From the NCBI GenBank assembly GCA_958510825.1, contig OY294048.1, positions 35,305,026 through 35,369,025 on the forward strand: 64,000 nucleotides of DNA, read 5' to 3'. The notes beneath the pieces are model-generated. The model had not been told where the DNA came from. It saw nothing but the letters and a program-made list of their open reading frames with translations, and did not search any database. This stretch comes from Brachypterus glaber (taxonomy: Eukaryota; Arthropoda; Insecta; Coleoptera; Kateretidae). Positions 1 to 10,345 of this stretch are shown here, piece after piece (the stretch's first letter is position 1; each line of letters begins with the position of its first letter). The position numbers and the translations under genes are program-made.

Positions 1-1200
1 TAAAGTACAATTGTATAGTTATTAAACTTCCGATTTCGTATCCATTTGTAACTGAATATTCAGTTTGGTTTTTACAGTGAATATTTTTCATTGCAGTTTA
101 TGGAAAGCGAGCCTTTTCACTGTCAAATTTGTTTTCGGTGCACAAAAATACGTAAAAAAAATATAGTTTGGTTAAGAGTAATTGACGTTATTTTTTCTGT
201 GTATCATCATTAAAATTCATGAACAGTATTCGGCGTAAACTCAGTTATGACTCATCAACGTAAAAACTAAACTAAACAACTAAAAAAATAAACACAGAAA
301 CATAGGCTTACGGAATAACTTTGCCGAATTGTGACTGAAATTTTTATAAATCGAAACATTTGACAGCTAATTTGTTACCCACAGCAATATTAATACGTAT
401 ATATATATATATATATATCGGTGTTTTTCAAAGAAAAAAACGACACGATTTTTATCTTTTAAGAATACGAAAGTTTTTAATTTTTATTTGTCGATAACTT
501 TTTTTCCCACCTTACTCGTTTAAATGGAATCATTAAAAAAATCAAGATAAAAAGAAATAAAAATGTAAATATTTAAAACCTCGCATCAACGCTAGAGTCG
601 ACGCGGCGCCTATGCGAGTACTGGAAATTCGCCGACCACTGTTCATGAATAAGAGAAGATGGGTACGCCTTTTAGGAAAATGGGATGCAAAGTCTAACTT
701 AGATCCAGTGCCTTACATAAAATACGCGTATTCACTTATTCACTAAAACTACACTATCTTAGGGTACCACTCACTATAAATTGTATCCCAATCATGATTT
801 TAAAGATGATATTAAGTCATTTGTAATTATATTTAAATACTTCTTTTCAACTAAAGAAGTTGTAGGTATTAAAATAGATCTATGGTACACACAGAAACGG
901 AATGTTGAAATGTATGGTCGACGACAATAAATCTCTGATATATGGGTATCCCCTCTTGGTTTTAAACATCCTAGAATAATTTTATATGAAAATTATTAAC
1001 ATAATGTATATATACAGTTAAGGTACTCTCAGTTGTTTGCAACAAAAATGAAACAGAGCCGTGCAAAATATCAACGAGCTAAAACGGTTACCCTTTCTAG
1101 ACGGGTGGCAAAATAAGATTTATAATATAAAGAGTACGGGGGAAAAACCGGCCGTCAGTCAAATGCGAGGTAAGGACACATCCACAGGGTCGCATAAAAA
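1..1200. other. gene-less AT-rich stretch
   Basis: No convincing exon is seen on either strand. A stretch around 100-190 resembles 42062-42140, both carrying CTTTTCACTGTCA followed by a tract ending near TTAATTGAC, so it is probably an old interspersed repeat. This could be intron of the RNF181-like gene whose last exon lies at 6453, but no upstream RING exon was recognised here. Confidence 0.5.
393..417. repeat. (TA)n microsatellite
   Basis: A run of alternating TA of about 24 bases, with no neighbouring gene feature. Confidence 0.85.
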
Positions 1201-1204
1201 CATA

Positions 1205-1286
1205 ATACATAAGAATGCGATGCCTTAGTTGGCTTGATGTCCCGTCATGTATCTTGTAAGCCAATCACGGTATCATTCTTATGTAT
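1205..1286. repeat. short inverted repeat (hairpin)
   Basis: The ends ATACATAAGAATG and CATTCTTATGTAT are complementary, and an inner pair (TTGGCTT / AAGCCAA) continues the stem. The 82-base unit looks like a small fold-back element. Confidence 0.6.
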
Positions 1287-1399
1287 TTTGCTTGTTATGC
1301 AAGCCTCTGAATGTGCCTTAATGCGCACAGATTGTAGCCCGTCAAAGGATCTTTCGTTTCAGTGTGTAAGACGGGAAAAAAGCAGTTAACTCTGCTGCA

Positions 1400-1475
1400 A
1401 TAAGCAATAGGGGCGCCAAATTTTGTACAAACGTTCAGGGACAAAGCTTTTTTTTTTCGGAGGTTGCTTTTTTTG
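1400..1475. repeat. interspersed repeat fragment with GGGGCGCCAA and GGGACAAAGCTTTT
   Basis: The pair of motifs GGGGCGCCAAA and GGGACAAAGCTTTTTT recurs in the same or opposite orientation near 18925-18985 and 44460-44610; GGGGCGCCAAA alone recurs near 14490-14610. It looks like pieces of one dispersed family. No coding potential. Confidence 0.5.
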
Positions 1476-1780
1476 TTCCGGTCCTATCTACGCGCCTGAT
1501 CAACACTCCGTTAAAAAATTTTAAAGTCTACAAACAGACTTTTTAACACCCACTATTTTCTCGACGTTTCAAGAAAAATAGTTATTTTTTATTGTTTTGT
1601 ATTAAAAAAGTATGTTTTTTAGGTTATATTGAAAATGAGAGCCAACTTTTAAATTGTGACCTCATACACGGATACTGCGGCTCAAAATACATAGCAATGG
1701 AGATTTCTCCCGTTAGATTAGACAGGGACAAAAGTTCTACCCAAAAAGGATAGAAGACATACATACACTCCTACTTCCAC

Positions 1781-1853
1781 CCAACCAAACATATTCTGTA
1801 TTTGTTCTTTGTTGAACAAATACAATATTTACTTGGCCGGTCGAAAAGTGTAC
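1781..1853. repeat. diverged copy of the palindromic hairpin at 1956-2043
   Basis: CCAACCAAACATATTCTG at the left and a tract ending TTGGCCGGTCGAAAAGTGTA at the right form an imperfect stem around TTTGTTC/GAACAAA. Both arms match the near-perfect palindrome 100 bases downstream, so this is an older, decayed copy. Confidence 0.6.
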
Positions 1854-1955
1854 TATATTATTTTTATTAAAAAAATTACTGGCGCCATCTAAATTTTAGT
1901 AGAATTATCTTATTCTACAGATTCACATTAGCTATGTTCGTTCGTGCCGCTCACT

Positions 1956-2043
1956 GCTACACTTTCCGGCCAACCAAATAAATACTGTATTTGTTGTATG
2001 AAAAACAAATACAGTATTTATTTGGTTGGCTGGAAAGTGTAGC
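1956..2043. repeat. near-perfect palindrome, 40-bp arms
   Basis: The left arm (1956-1995) and right arm (2004-2043) are reverse complements with a single mismatch; the loop is 8 bases. It starts GCTACACTTTCCGGCC and ends with the complement. An RNA from either strand would fold into a long hairpin. It is probably a tiny fold-back transposable element; a small-RNA source is possible but unproven. Confidence 0.8.
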
Positions 2044-2499
2044 ACAAATGAGATAGAGATAGATAGATAATTCTAGTTGTAGAGAGCTCCATTGACTAGT
2101 CGAGTCCTTCGGAGACCGAACTTTTATTTATGAAAACAATTAAATTCTATATAATACCCCTCACTCGGAGTAAGAAACTCCCAGCCACCCCAAAATATTT
2201 TTTTTAATGGAATCCAGATTTGATTATTTCTTTTTTCTTTAAATCTTCCATACTACATCCTTTCACTTCTTCCTTGCCCTTTTTCTTTTTCTTCCTACCT
2301 TCTGGTATTTTTTGTTCTTTTTAGGACTCGATGTGGCACGTGTGTCACAAAATTTGGTACACACATTTTTAGACAATTGGAACAAAATTTAATTTATGGG
2401 GATCCCTAAAAATCTATTTTTGAAGAACTCGTTCTACGAGAGATATCTCCCTCTCGGTTTCATTCCATTAACTATTTCTGAATTACCATGTAAGGTAAA

Positions 2500-3640
2500 T
2501 GTTCCAAATATCGGACACGACCCAATTATCGGACACTTTTTCACGTTTTTACCAAAAACAAGATATTTAAGCAATAATTAATTAAAAAAATAAATTTAAT
2601 ACGAAATTATGAACATAAACAAAGTAAGTAAGCCAACTTTTAACTTTAAAATAATTTTTTTAACATTAGTTATTGTCTATCAAACTCTTTCTAATTCATA
2701 ATTATGTACTCTTATACCAATTTAAACCATTTTCGATGTTATTTTTAAGATATTTTTATATTAATATGATGTCCGATAAATGAGGCAATAAAATATAGAC
2801 AGTTCCATATATCGGACGGCTGATATATAGTACAATGTAGATGTATTTTTAACTTCCAATATAAAATAAAGAAAATATTTTTTTAAAATAAATGTTATAT
2901 ACAATGGTTCTAAAGAGTATAAAGCTTTTTCTACCCATTTATCGGACTAGCACTTTCTTTCAAATAAGCCGTTTATTAGGCATGTTTAGTAACTGTCCGA
3001 TATTTGGGTCTACCTTATAATTTTGTAAGACCTAAATATCGGACACCATAAATTAATGCAATGTCCATGAACTTGTAATATTATCTGGATGATTATTTAA
3101 GTATATCGTCAATGTTTTTTTTGTAGATCTCAGCTATAGTTAATTATAATCATGCAGTTAAGCATTTCTGTTCATAAAATCGTTATTTTAATTCTCTCAT
3201 TAATTTTAAAGACACATATTAGTCAAGTAAAATTCTATGGATAGTATAGGTATTCTATAATTTATTATAAAATTTTATAATGTTTTGTCATAAAACCTGC
3301 AGCAAGTAAGTTTATAAAAAATAATGAAAAATATATACATTTGCACTATATTAATAAACTCTTTTTTTTAATTTATTCATTATACATAGTCCGATAATTG
3401 GGACACAACTAGTCCCATATTTAGGACACTGTGTCCAATATTTGGGACATTCCTGCTTTTTTTCGTATTTTACTTAATATTAAAAAACTATCAAAAATTA
3501 ATATATATTTAATTACTTTTTTTGATAAATGAATAAATTTGAATACTAGAAATATATATTATATAGTTATTAAGGTTCATATGTAATTTTAACACACCAT
3601 CAAAGTCCGAAATTGCTCCGATATATGGGACCGTTACCTT
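2500..3640. repeat. cluster of recurring TCCGATATNTGGGAC-type motifs
   Basis: About a dozen short sites of the form GTCCGATA or its complement, often extended to a partly palindromic GTCC-ATATTTGGGAC, occur in about 1.1 kb in both orientations (for example 2506, 2526, 2771, 2811, 2941, 2995, 3034, 3389, 3412, 3433 and 3617). The DNA between them is plain AT-rich sequence, so the motif stands out. It may be the relic of a degenerate tandem repeat or a site cluster. No protein is encoded. Confidence 0.55.
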
Positions 3641-4019
3641 ATATGTATGTTTGTATTATAATACTATTGAACTTGCACTTTCTACAAAACCTCGTTTAAA
3701 CAAAAAGTTAAATAACTTTTACTTTAATGTTATTGACCTTAGTTCTTTTAAATCCTTTGGGAAGGGTTTGGAATTTTAAAAAATAGCTCATATAAGAGAA
3801 CGTACCTTGGTAGTTAATCGTTTACATTATTCACGGTTCGGGAAACTTTAACTAATAATAAAACTGTATTGTATCATCAGTGGCTCACCCAGGATTTTTG
3901 TTAGGGGGGGGTTGAGCCAGGGACGGCCACATTATTTTTTTATAGTCTATTTATGGCCTATTATGGCCTATTTAGCTTTTTATTAGGGTGCAGGGTGTAG
4001 CCAGACTTTTTTGCAATTT

Positions 4020-5175
4020 TGGTAACTAAGTTAGCGCCGTAGTCAATATTGATTGAAATTTTCAAAGTCATGCACTTTCACGTCAAAATTTGAAAAACAA
4101 TTTATAAAAAAAAATCTAATAGAGGAAATCCTAAATAAAAAATCCAAAATTTTCGCATTTTCCAGACACATCAGAACTTGCATGTAAATAATGTTATAAA
4201 ATATATTAATTAAAATTGTAATTACAATATTAATATCACATTATTGCTTAACAAGTTTAGCGAAACAGAATTTTTTTTTAAGTTCACAGTTTTACAGGAT
4301 AAGCAATTTCCGATAATTCAAAAAGCAAGTAGTAGTAGTAGTTAATTTTTGGGTTGGCCAAAGCCGGACAACTAGGCCATTTCTGGCCCTTTTTGTCACC
4401 CCAGGCAATCCCAGCCATTTACTAATTTGAGTCCTCCTTGAACCTGCCCGTCCTTTCAATAAAGGTCAGGATATTGGCCCAGGGGAGATCTCTTAGTTCC
4501 TCTTGGTTGCAAGCAAACTATTTTATAAAATTTCAAAGGAGTAGAGAAAACCTCTAAACTATAACTTATCTTGTTTAGCGCCGCAGGCAAAAATGTTTAG
4601 AAATCTTATTTTTTTCCATTCCCAGACACCTCAGAATTTAAAATGTAAATAATCTTATAAAACTATTAATTAAAATTGTAGTATCACCATTGGTAATCAA
4701 GTTTAGCGCCGTAGGCGAAAATTTTTACAGTTTACAGTCTTCAGGAAAAACAATTTCTAAGAATTCGAAAACCAAATTATTAATTTTCAAATAAGTAGGT
4801 GAAACCTCTTAAAAGACAACTTATTATCCTCAGCGCCGCAGGCGAAATTTTTTAGAAATCTTAAGGTTTTGCATTTCCCAGACACCTCAAAATTTGACAT
4901 GTAAATAATTTTACAAAATCTATTAATTAAAATTGTAATATCACATTATTGCTTATCAGGAAAAGTTTAAGATTTTATAGTTTTTCCGGAGAAAATTATT
5001 TTATAAAACTTCAAATGGGTAGGTAAAAACCTCTTAAAATACTACTGATCATGTTTAACACCGCAGGCGAAAATCTTTAGAAATATTGATGCTTCACATT
5101 TTCCAGTTTGATGGATCATATTATTTTGTAAAATCTATTAACGAAAATCGAGATATTAGCGCCGCAGGCGACTTT
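4020..5175. repeat. irregular tandem repeat carrying TTAGCGCCGCAGGCGAAA
   Basis: At least six diverged units share the order TTAGCGCCGCAGGCGAAA, then TTTTTAGAAATCTTA, then CCAGACACCTCA, then ATGTAAATAAT, then ATTAATTAAAATTGTAAT. Unit starts lie near 4032, 4249, 4572, 4700, 4828, 5052 and 5157. Similar GCGCCGCAG fragments occur at about 9450 (inverted), 30783 and 30940. It is an old satellite-like repeat without coding capacity. Confidence 0.65.
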
Positions 5176-5638
5176 TTTTGAAAACCTAACAAGCAAAATA
5201 GTTAAGAAGTCATTTTAAAAACATTAAATTTGAGGGCTAGGGGGGCTGTTATTGTTATTTTATCCAACAAAGATATTTCCAAAACAGAGTAAAGCTTATA
5301 ACAATATTATATTATTAAATTCCCTAACTTTTTATAAAAACATTTAGATATTTTTATCGTCTTATGTTGGCAACAAGAAAATACAGGATATAGCTGTAGT
5401 CTATCTTTAGAACGTTTCTAAAAGCGTCATTCCAGCTTCTGTGAAACCCGCACTTACTCTCCTAAATTGGCCAAATGCTATCGCTACAACCGCTGCACAT
5501 CTCGTTTATAGAAAGCTGTTACAGCCAAGCTGGCTTTAATTTGTCAACGATGATATAGTGAGATAGACTTTGTAGCTACTTGTGCTACTTGGGATATCTT
5601 CGGAGTCCCAGGTATTTAATTTAGGTACGCCACTGTTT

Positions 5639-6395
5639 ATATTAGATAGTAGATGACTGGATTAGGGTTATTTATATTAAAAAACGTTTTTTTACTAAAA
5701 CTGCCGACGTTTCGTTGGCTTTATTCCAACTTCTTCAAAAGGCACACTACAAGAAATGTAACAATTATGTTTTAGCTTTTTAACAATTTAAAGAGCCAGA
5801 AAGAAAACAATATAAGTTTAAAAATTCGTTAATAAAATATGACTTGAAATTTCTTATCTACATATGTTTGTTTATTTTCTTGTATTTCGAATACCCATTA
5901 TGTATTATATATTTATTATTTCAATCCTTAATTGTTATATTTTAACGAAGAACACGTAACTTAATGTAAGTACTATATTTTTTACCTTTTTATTGCTTAT
6001 GCTGATGATAATTCCACGTTAAAATAAATATTTGTTCTTATACGAGGTTTTATTAAATTAAACCATATTTTAAATGTTTTTATTTTTATGTTTAGATTAT
6101 AATGCATAGTTTAATATAATTAATCAATGCCTTTTTTGTCTGCAAAACAATTTTAAACATGTTTTTATTATATATAAAAAAAATCATATTTTATTATTTT
6201 ATTAACGAATTTTTAAACTTATATTGTTTTCTTTCTGGCTCTTTGAATTGTTAAAAGGTTAAAACATAATTGTTACATTTCTTGTAGTGTGCCTTTTGAA
6301 GAAGTTGGAATAAAGCCAACGAAACGTCGGCAGTTTTAGTAAAAAAACGTTTTTTAATATAAATAACCATAATCCAGCCATCTACTATCTAATAT
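5639..6395. mobile_element. fold-back element with about 200-bp inverted arms
   Basis: Arms 5639-5839 and 6196-6395 are inverted copies around an AT-rich spacer of about 355 bases. Each arm carries the block AACGAAACGTCGG (inverted in the left arm) next to a short stem-loop, the degraded hammerhead-like pattern described in the findings. The element ends about 55 bases before the RNF181-like exon acceptor, so it sits in the last intron and could affect branch-point or acceptor use. Confidence 0.75.
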
Positions 6396-6452
6396 TATTG
6401 TTGGGTTACCAAACCAAGCTTAAACTGTTTATATTATTTTGTTTTATTTCAG

Positions 6453-6587
6453 ACAAATTCGTGTCCATTATGTAGACATGAGTTGCCTACAGATGATGAA
6501 GACTATGAAGCTTACCGTAAAGAAAAAGTTAGGGCGAAAGCAAGGGAAGCTGAAATAGAAGTTCTGCATGATTCCATGTTCTCCTAG
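6453..6587 (+). CDS. RNF181: RNF181-like RING-H2 E3 ubiquitin ligase, last coding exon (partial)
   Basis: The exon follows a clean acceptor (TTTTATTTCAG, ending at 6452) and encodes 44 residues plus TAG. It begins [24 protein letters not shown] is the last zinc-ligand pair of a RING-H2 finger, and the following [14 protein letters not shown] block is typical of RNF181 (Drosophila CG7694-type) proteins. The tail after it is basic then acidic ([14 protein letters not shown]) and ends in a short M-F-S terminus, as in the family. RNF181 proteins are about 150 residues long, so the N-terminus and most of the RING must be encoded upstream; none was recognised here. The family transfers ubiquitin to substrates with an E2. 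The acceptor is in phase 0 if the preceding codon is complete. Identity is from recalled family sequence. Confidence 0.85.
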   Translation, partial: TNSCPLCRHELPTDDEDYEAYRKEKVRAKAREAEIEVLHDSMFS

Positions 6588-6753
6588 ATGTATGATGGGT
6601 CCAATTTATTATATGTATATTATTTATGGTGATAGGTTATTTCAATTTTATTTATTAATATTGGCCAGATTTTGGTGTTTGTATATTAATTGGGAATGAT
6701 CAACTATTATAATAGTTGATTATTCCCGATTAATATATTATTATTATTACCAC
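6588..6753 (+). other. probable 3' untranslated region of the RNF181-like gene
   Basis: AT-rich sequence after the stop codon with no canonical AATAAA nearby. It contains the perfect-centre palindrome at 6682-6737. The 3' end cannot be placed; the next AATAAA on this strand is near 7225, beyond an inserted fold-back element. Confidence 0.4.
6682..6737. repeat. palindrome with 28-bp arms and no loop
   Basis: The two halves meet at 6709/6710 with no spacer and differ at two positions over 28 bp. It lies about 95 bases after the RNF181-like stop codon, so it would form a hairpin in the 3' untranslated RNA. It may also be a minimal fold-back element. Confidence 0.75.
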
Positions 6754-7195
6754 AGCCCGGATCGAAATAGCCATTTACCGGGGGCATGCAAAAATTAGTA
6801 TTAAAAAAACTCTTTTTTTAAAGTAAACAGACACTTTAAACTATTGTTCACCAATGGAAATGTCATGTCGACGCTGTTAATACTCAGTGAGTCACTTGGT
6901 CATGGTTCGTGAGTCATGGAGAATGACTTTTATTTGAAAATTTTTCCCTTTTCAAAAAACGAATAATTAATAAAAAAACACAATATTTTTGTATTAACTA
7001 TTCGTTTTTTGAAAACCAATTTCAAAAAAAAAATTCAGTCCCACTCCATGAGTCATGGACCATGACCAAGTGACTGAGTATTAACAGCGTCGACATGACA
7101 TTCCGCTTGGTGAACAATAGTTTAAAGTGTCTGTTTACTTAAAAAAGAGTTTTTTAACATTCTAATTTTTGCAAATAGCTACTTCGATCCGGGCT
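6754..7195. mobile_element. fold-back MITE with AGCCCGGATCGAA ends
   Basis: The ends AGCCCGGATCGAA and its complement bound two long inverted arms. Matching inner blocks include AAACTATTGTTCACCAA, GTCGACGCTGTTAATACTCAG and GAGTCATGGA. The centre is AT-rich and itself paired through CAAAAAACGAATA. It is non-autonomous and encodes nothing. Confidence 0.8.
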
Positions 7196-7416
7196 ATAAT
7201 TATTATACAACGCGTTATTCCTGGGAATAAATATTTGGTCCAACTGTCGAATACCTTAAATATTATTCCGTAGCTCTATTCTACGAAGAATTGAGATAAT
7301 TTTAGGACAAATTTTGAAAATATCTATAGGGCCAAAAGTAATTTTTTTTACAAGCCGCAGCCGAGTAACAAAAGCACTCGATGTGCAATGAAATTATTTT
7401 CTCACGACCTAGTTAG

Positions 7417-8323
7417 TACCCTAGTGGAAAATAACGTTAGAACGACTTAAGCTAGCGTTAGATGAATGTGGTTTGAATGTTAGATGCCTAACGTTAGGTC
7501 TAACGTTAGAAAAACGTTTAACCAACGTTAGTAGTTTTAACAAACTTAGATAAACGTTATTCTAAAGTTAGGCAATTAACGTTAGAAATTCTAACGTTAG
7601 AAATCGGGACATTCCCAGACAGCACAAAGATGACTTAAAGAGATCTTAAAGATGTCGTAGCTCGTCATTCAAGACGTCTGAAAAACGTCGGTTTTCACCG
7701 TATATGCATCTTAAAGACGTCTTAACGACGTCGTATGTTACAAAAGGTAACGTCTTTAAGACATCTTTTTAAAGACGCCTTACTGGCGCCTTGCGCAGGC
7801 GACTTTACAACATAATACCCCCTCCCATTTACGTTGCTAGGTACGGTCGTATTGATATAAAAAGCGTAATAAGAATTAGAATGACAGGTAATTTGTTTGT
7901 CAAAAAAAGATCTTAAAAAAATGTATTTTTTCTTTATTTTTTTTTATTTATTTTTTTTCAGTTTTTTTTTGAAAATTTCTTTTTTAATTTTTTTTAAATT
8001 TTTTTCGTTTTTCAAAAAAAGATCTTTAAGAAAATGGTAATTTTTTTAATAGTTGAATGTGGTTAATTTATTTTTAGCGATGAGTATCAAAGTTAAGACG
8101 TCTTGTACCGATACTTAAAAGACATCTTATAGACATCATAATCAGATATCTTTTAAACATCCTTAAAAAGAAGTCCATAAGATATCCTTTTTATGTCTTT
8201 AGGCGTCCAGACATAATTAAGATCTAAAAAAGACGTCTTTAAGATATCATGTGCTGTCTGGGTTTATACATCAAATACTCGTTAGAAAAAACGTTTATCT
8301 AACATTAAATTTCTACTAGGGTA
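7417..8323. mobile_element. TIR element with TACCCTAGT ends, interrupted by another element
   Basis: The ends TACCCTAGTGGAAA and TTTCTACTAGGGTA are inverted. The flanking parts are dense in TAACGTTAG and its complement. A second copy lies at 21117-21480. The element at 7614-8262 is inserted inside it. Confidence 0.7.
7614..8262. mobile_element. TIR element with CCCAGACAGCACA ends
   Basis: CCCAGACAGCACA at the left and its complement TGTGCTGTCTGGG at the right delimit the unit. The interior consists largely of a short degenerate motif related to AAGACGTCTTTAAGATGTC, itself palindromic. The same ends bound the element at 26556-26798, whose interior uses a different short palindromic motif. It is nested in the TACCCTAGT element. 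Confidence 0.75.
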
Positions 8324-8340
8324 GTTAGCGCCTATTTCCC

Positions 8341-8363
8341 ACCCGTTGCCTATGGCAACGGTT
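8341..8363. repeat. small CCGTTGCC hairpin
   Basis: CCGTTGCC TAT GGCAACGG is a perfect 8-bp stem with a 3-base loop. No other context explains it. Confidence 0.5.
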
Positions 8364-8489
8364 GGGAAGTGTGGATCAGCTGATTTTACATATCTATTGT
8401 CAGAAAATTAGTAAACATCAAACATAACCTCAAATTTACAAACTAATTTTAAGATAATTTTTCCGTTTTTTTATGTTTAGGTGTTAGGT

Positions 8490-8612
8490 CGTAGAAAAAA
8501 TAGTATACCCACCTCGACGCAAACAAGTGCTTTTTTTACTAGGCTGCGCCTCGTAAAAAAATATTACTCCCGTGTACTAAAAACTAGGTTTGCATACTCG
8601 GTGCGTAATATA
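8490..8612. repeat. interspersed repeat, shared with 41130-41285
   Basis: Both copies contain TAGAAAAAATAGTATA near the left and GTTTGCATACT-GGTGC-TAATATACTA near the right, with a central inverted pair that reads toward itself. It looks like an old short fold-back element present twice in the window. Confidence 0.55.
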
Positions 8613-9880
8613 CTAAATTTTTTTTTAATACTTTTAATCATTTAACGAACCGAAATCTACCATTTTGGATATTGTTTTAAAGTTATGTTTAATCGGGATT
8701 TAATAAAAATGCATGAAAATGCGAATCAGACCAAATTTTTGCACATTTCAACGTCAGATGGTTTAAATTGAAAAATTTTAAATTATTATTGATTTTTGTT
8801 TAAAATAAATAAAATAAAAAATAATTTTTTTTTTCTAATAGATATTTGAAAAGTTTACCTTTTTTATTATTAGGGGTTGTTATACCTAACGCACATAGTA
8901 CTACTAATTTTTCAGTAAATAAAAACGGTTTGTTTTTTCAGCCAAAACTTTTTTGATAGGCAAAAGCAAAGTCTGTGGCAAACGATCGTAACAAAGGCGT
9001 GTTCTGGTTTGCGATTGCATCTTTGAAATCATAGTTTACAACCACAATCAAAACTGAGAAACGTAGAAAGTGGTCGCGGTTTGAGGTTATGAATTATTTG
9101 TTAAATTACTATTTTTTAGATTAAAAATATTATATAAATATCTTCTTTGGTTATTGCTGGTTTCCGGCTTAATAGTTTATTTTTATTTTACTCTGAACAG
9201 TATAAATTAAAAACATGGGAAAGTCAGGGAATTGAAAGGGGTCATCTGTAAAACCTGGAATTTGGCTACTTTTTGCCTTAAATATAGGGAAAATATTAAA
9301 GATCTTTAAAAACAGGGAATTTTGGCTAAAAAGGGTTAATTACTTTTTTATTTTATTTATTAAATTTCGTATTTTGTAATTTGTGAGGTAATTTGTGTAC
9401 TGCATACTCAAGTGGACCATAGACCTTTAAATTCATAAGAATTTTGGCCTGCGGCGCTAGATCTTTCTTACATTTTGATGTAATTTGGAATTGTGAAACT
9501 TTTTTAAAATATTAAAATAAAAGTTTGTAAAAAAAATGCCAGTGGCGCTAGGGCTTTCTTACGTTTTTTTTTTTATTATGAATTACGATAACATAAAAAA
9601 TATTTACTTTTTCTGGATATTTTTTTCTGGTCCTCTGGGTGGTAATTAGCCTAACCAAGTGTTTAGCAGCGATTGAAATATTGAAATATTAGTTGTAAGT
9701 AGTACCACAAGAAATTGCACAAAACCAAAGAAAAGTTAAAAATGGAACTAAGCTCAAGTCCACGACCACAAACCACGCACAACCATTTTTTTGAGAACCA
9801 TAAACTTCTTTTTGTGTTGAGGACAGTCGTAATGTGAGTAGAAACAGACAGAGCCGGGCTGGCGGAGCTCGAAAGACCGC
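8613..9880. other. gene-less stretch
   Basis: AT-rich sequence without a supported exon. Two inverted GCGCCGCAG-like fragments followed by CTTTCTTA (about 9450 and 9543) belong to the 4.0-5.2 kb repeat family. Confidence 0.4.
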
Positions 9881-9884
9881 CTAT

Positions 9885-10015
9885 ATAGCCCACAATATCC
9901 CGAAAGGTATATCCTGAGGATATACTGCCCGTATATCCCAAGAATATACGGTATTTCCTTCGTACATCCCAGGGACGTCCCGTGGATGTCCTTTCGGGAT
10001 ATCCTACGATGGCCT
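9885..10015. repeat. degenerate GGATATAC-rich short-motif repeat
   Basis: Successive variants of TATCCYGAGGATATAC and its complement make up this segment. It resembles the interior of the TIR element at 26556-26798 but lacks the CCCAGACAGCAC ends, so it may be a truncated relative. Confidence 0.45.
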
Positions 10016-10139
10016 TTCCTTCATTTAAATTTACCGCGTTTTTTGTGACTTTAATGGCGGATGTCGGTGTTTGTGGTCTGTTTATGTGTGTAAGTTTTTT
10101 CCACAATTATTAGTAAATATTTATATTGTTTTCCTTCAC

Positions 10140-10345
10140 TGGACCATTGGTATTACCCCTCCCGGGGGTAACTTTTTTGTTTGTGGGATGATTACTTTCA
10201 AAATTGGTAGAATTGATCCTTATAATAAAAGTAATTTTTACCTTAATCAGAATTTTCTTTCAGCTTTTTTCGATTTTTTTTAAGTTTAACCCGCCATAAC
10301 TTTTTTTGTTTTTGGGGGATTACTTTCAAAAACAATATATCTTTT
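10140..10345 (-). repeat. fragment of the repeat family found in tandem at 51060-51690
   Basis: Two units carry the complement of CCCCCAAAACAAAAAAGTTATAG. The same block recurs four times in direct orientation at 51.1-51.7 kb. Confidence 0.5.

Noticed and set aside
9663..10106. 147-codon - strand open frame as a gene
   Set aside because: Much of it overlies the degenerate GGATAT-type short-motif repeat, whose three-base-compatible pattern keeps the frame open; no family resemblance.
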